Source: Leptasterias polaris (Eukaryota; Echinodermata; Asteroidea; Forcipulatida; Asteriidae). Taken from it: DNA of 64,000 nucleotides. The notes beneath the pieces were generated by a model. That model had not been told where the DNA came from, ran no database searches, and worked only from the letters and a program-made list of their open reading frames with translations. Position numbers and translations under genes: made by a program. Where the stretch lies: assembly GCA_037783415.1 (NCBI GenBank), contig JAZGTN010000001.1, forward strand, positions 682,001 to 746,000, written 5' to 3'. Each line of letters opens with the position of its first letter. Position 1 is the stretch's first letter. This document shows, piece by piece, positions 61,701 through 64,000 of the stretch.

Positions 61701-64000
61701 ACATTTATAGACCGCGCTAGCGGCCAGAGAGTCGCCCCTACCCAAAGAAAATGAGAAGTTTTCAAGCAAATTCAAAGGAAGTACGCTCAAATCAACCTGA
61801 CATCATTTTTTGATTGGCACAAATTTTAAACCACTCCTAGGTCAAGTTCAAGGGGTCATGTGACCGAATTCTTGGGGCGGAGAGACATTTCTAGACGGCG
61901 CTAGTGGCCAGAGAGTCACCCCTACCCAAAGAAAATGAGAAGTTTTTAAGCAAATTCAAAGTAAGTACACTCAAATCAACCTGACATCATTTTTGGATTG
62001 GCACAAATTTTACACCACACGTAGGTCAAGTTCAAGGGTCATGTGACCGAATTCTTGGGGCGGAGAGACATTTCTAGACGGCGCTAGCGGCCAGAGAGTC
62101 ACCCCTACCCAAAGAAAAGGAAAGTTTTAAAAAAGGCCAAGAAATAGTGCCTGCGGAAAACGTTGAGACCCTGAAATAAAGTTAAATCTACGGTTGACAA
62201 TAACTCCTGATCACAGCATGCCAGAGAGACAAATTTTGTTACCTGATTCTTCCCTGAATACTCCCAAATCCGAAAATCAGAATGTGAGGGCCAGCAGGCG
62301 CCATCTTCATACCGCAAATTACCAGCGAGCGGGGACCATCCGAAGTCGACGCAATAGCGACTTCATTTGAACGAGCTATTTTAAAACAAATTCAAAGTAA
62401 GCACGGTCACATCAACATGACATCATTTTTAGATTGGCACAAAATTTACACCACCCGAAGGTCAAGTAATAGGGGTCATGTGACCGAATTCTTGGGGCGG
62501 AGAGACATTTATAGACCGCGCTAGCGGCCAGAGAGTCGCCCCTACCCAAAGAAAATGAGAAGTTTTCAAGCAAATTCAAAGGAAGTACGCTCAAATCAAC
62601 CTGACATCATTTTTTGATTGGCACAAATTTTAAACCACTCCTAGGTCAAGTTCAAGGGGTCATGTGACCGAATTCTTGGGGCGGAGAGACATTTCTAGAC
62701 GGCGCTAGTGGCCAGAGAGTCACCCCTACCCAAAGAAAAGGAGAAGTTTTCAAGCAAATTCAAAGGAAGTACGCTCAAATCAACCTGACATCATTTTTTG
62801 ATTGGCACAAATTTTACACCACTCCTAGGTCAAGTTCAAGGGGTCATGTGACCGAATTCTTGGGGCGGAGAGACATTTCTAGACGGCGCTATTGGCCAGA
62901 GAGTCCCCCCTACCCAAAGAAAATTAAAGTTTTTAAAAAGGCTAAGAAATAGTGCCTGCGGAAAACGTTGAGACCCTGAAATAAAGTTAAATCTACGGTT
63001 GACAATAACTCCTGATCACAGCATGCCAGAGAGACAAATGTTGTTACATGATTCTCCCCTGAATACTCCCAAATCCGAAAATCAGAATGTGAGGGCCAGC
63101 AGGCGCCATCTTCATACCGCAAATTACCAGCGAGCGGGGACCATCCGAAGTCGACGCAATAGCGACTTCAGTTGAACGAGCTATTTTAAAACAAATTCAA
63201 AGTAAGCACGGTCAAATCAACATGACATCATTTTTGGATTGGCACAAAATTTACACCACTCGAAGGTCAAGTACTAGGGGTCATGTGACCGAATTCTTGG
63301 GGCGGAGAGACATTTTTAGACGGCGCTAGCGGCCAGAGAGTTACCCCTACCCAAAGAAAATGAAAGTTTTAAAAAAGGCCAAGAAATAGTGCCTGCGGAA
63401 AACGTTGAGACCCTGAAATAAAGTTAAATCTACGGTTGACAATAACTCCTGATCACAGCATGCCAGAGAGACAAATTGTGTTACCTGATTCTTCCCTGAA
63501 TACTCACAAATACGAAAATCAGAATGTGAGGACCAGCAGGCGCCATCTTCATACCGCAAATTACCAGCGAGCGGGGACCATCCGAAGTCGACGCAATAGC
63601 GACTTCATTTGAACGAGCTATTTTAAAACAAATTCAAAGTACGCACGGTCACATCAACATAACTTCATTTTTGGATTGGCACAAAATTTACACCACTCGA
63701 AGGTCAAGTACTAGGAGTCATGTGACCGAATTCTTGGGGCGGAGAGACATTTATAGACCGCGCTAGCGGCCAGAGAGTCACCCCTACCCAAAGAAAATGA
63801 GAAGTTTTCAAGCAAATTCAAAGTAAGTACGCTCAAATCAACCTGACATAATTTTTGGATTGGCACAAATTTTACACCACTCGTAGGTCAAGTTCAAGGG
63901 GTCATGTGACCGAATTCTTGGGGCGGAGAGACATTTCTAGACGGCGCTAGCGGCCAGAGAGTCACCCCTACCCAAAGAAAATGAAAGTTTTAAAAAAGGC
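58764..64000 (+). repeat. Array segment 14: mixed families, 804-bp and 4161-bp duplications
   Basis: Long units start at 58764, 59201, 59822, 60443, 60879, 61316, 62120, 62925, 63362 and 63983. The units at 59201 and 63362 share ACTCACAAATACG and GAGGACCAGC and the following AACTTCATTTTTGG body, 4161 bp apart; 58143 carries the same insert. About 61.4-62.1 kb repeats as 62.2-62.9 kb at 804 bp, with TTTTTAGATTGGCAC, GTCGCCCC, CAAAGGAAGTACG and CACTCCTAGG. Unit divergence is higher here than in the centre. Confidence 0.82.
63983..64000 (+). repeat. Truncated long unit at the right edge
   Basis: The last 18 bases are the start of another long unit (GAAAGTTTT, A-tract, GGC), cut by the window end. 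The array clearly continues. Confidence 0.9.

Larger units (their letters stand above)
1..64000 (+). repeat. Composite satellite array of 184-bp and 437-bp units
   Basis: Every part of the window is a copy of one of two related units in head-to-tail orientation. Short units are about 184 bp and begin GAGAAGTTTTCAAGC. Long units are about 437 bp and begin GAAAGTTTTAAAAAAGGCC. I located 105 long-unit starts, one truncated by the right edge, and about 100 short units; another long unit is cut by the left edge. Start-to-start spacings of long units fall at about 437, 621, 805 and 989 bp, meaning zero, one, two or three short units between them. I saw no inversion, gap or foreign sequence. Copies differ by scattered substitutions and small indels shared in blocks, which is the signature of unequal exchange and local homogenisation. 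The open frames on both strands are by-products of the repetition. This looks like eukaryotic satellite DNA; the host is unknown. Confidence 0.97.

Noticed and set aside
1..64000. CRISPR array
   Set aside because: There are no unique spacers. Repeats of 184 and 437 bp are tandem, with no 20-50 base repeat alternating with variable sequence.
1..64000. rRNA, 5S or tRNA gene repeats
   Set aside because: Unit lengths and sequence show no conserved rRNA or tRNA blocks, and no T-run terminator follows a candidate.

Overview
The whole 64 kb is one uninterrupted block of tandemly repeated, non-coding satellite-type DNA in a single orientation. I found no single-copy sequence, credible protein gene, tRNA or rRNA, bacterial operon, or recognisable transposon. 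Block length, repeat organisation and the lack of dense coding point to a eukaryotic nuclear genome, probably heterochromatin or another satellite domain. The species cannot be read from the sequence, and neither array edge is in the window.

Two units build the array. The short unit is about 184 bp (183 bp in many right-hand copies). The long unit is about 437 bp: a diverged short unit interrupted near its 5' end by a 254-bp segment. That segment is flanked by the 8-mer TTTTAAAA on both sides, as if something had inserted into a short unit, duplicated its target, and then been amplified with the satellite. I count 104 complete long-unit starts plus one truncated at each window end, and about 100 short units. 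Long units are separated by zero to three short units, giving start spacings of about 437, 621, 805 and 989 bp.

The left domain (1 to about 23.9 kb) is rich in short units (about 1.6 per long unit) and carries CAAATTTTG in the insert. It is built of nested segmental duplications with offsets of 2668, 1423, 3029 and 4017 bp. The central-right domain (about 23.9-53 kb) has fewer short units (about 0.65 per long unit) and carries CAAATTGTG. Its short units are 183-184 bp with an ACGACACG variant. Two insert subtypes alternate in a roughly 1058-bp higher-order repeat, with larger duplications at offsets of 5288, 1677, 1242, 3539, 4597 and 13,794 bp. The last stretch (about 53-64 kb) mixes both variant families, with 2920, 804 and 4161 bp duplications.

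The best candidate for something undescribed is the 254-bp insert. Its minus strand reads like a captured piece of a gene: an AAGATGGCG start context, 23 codons ending at CAG|GTAAC, a 72-nt intron-like stretch ending TTTATTTCAG|GG, and an open frame beyond it. It also carries a 7-bp-stem inverted repeat whose loop CpG has decayed to TpG in one domain and CpA in another. The short unit carries nuclear-receptor-like half-sites whose spacing changes from DR2 to DR1 by one base between domains. Sequence and positions are seen directly; all functional readings are inference.
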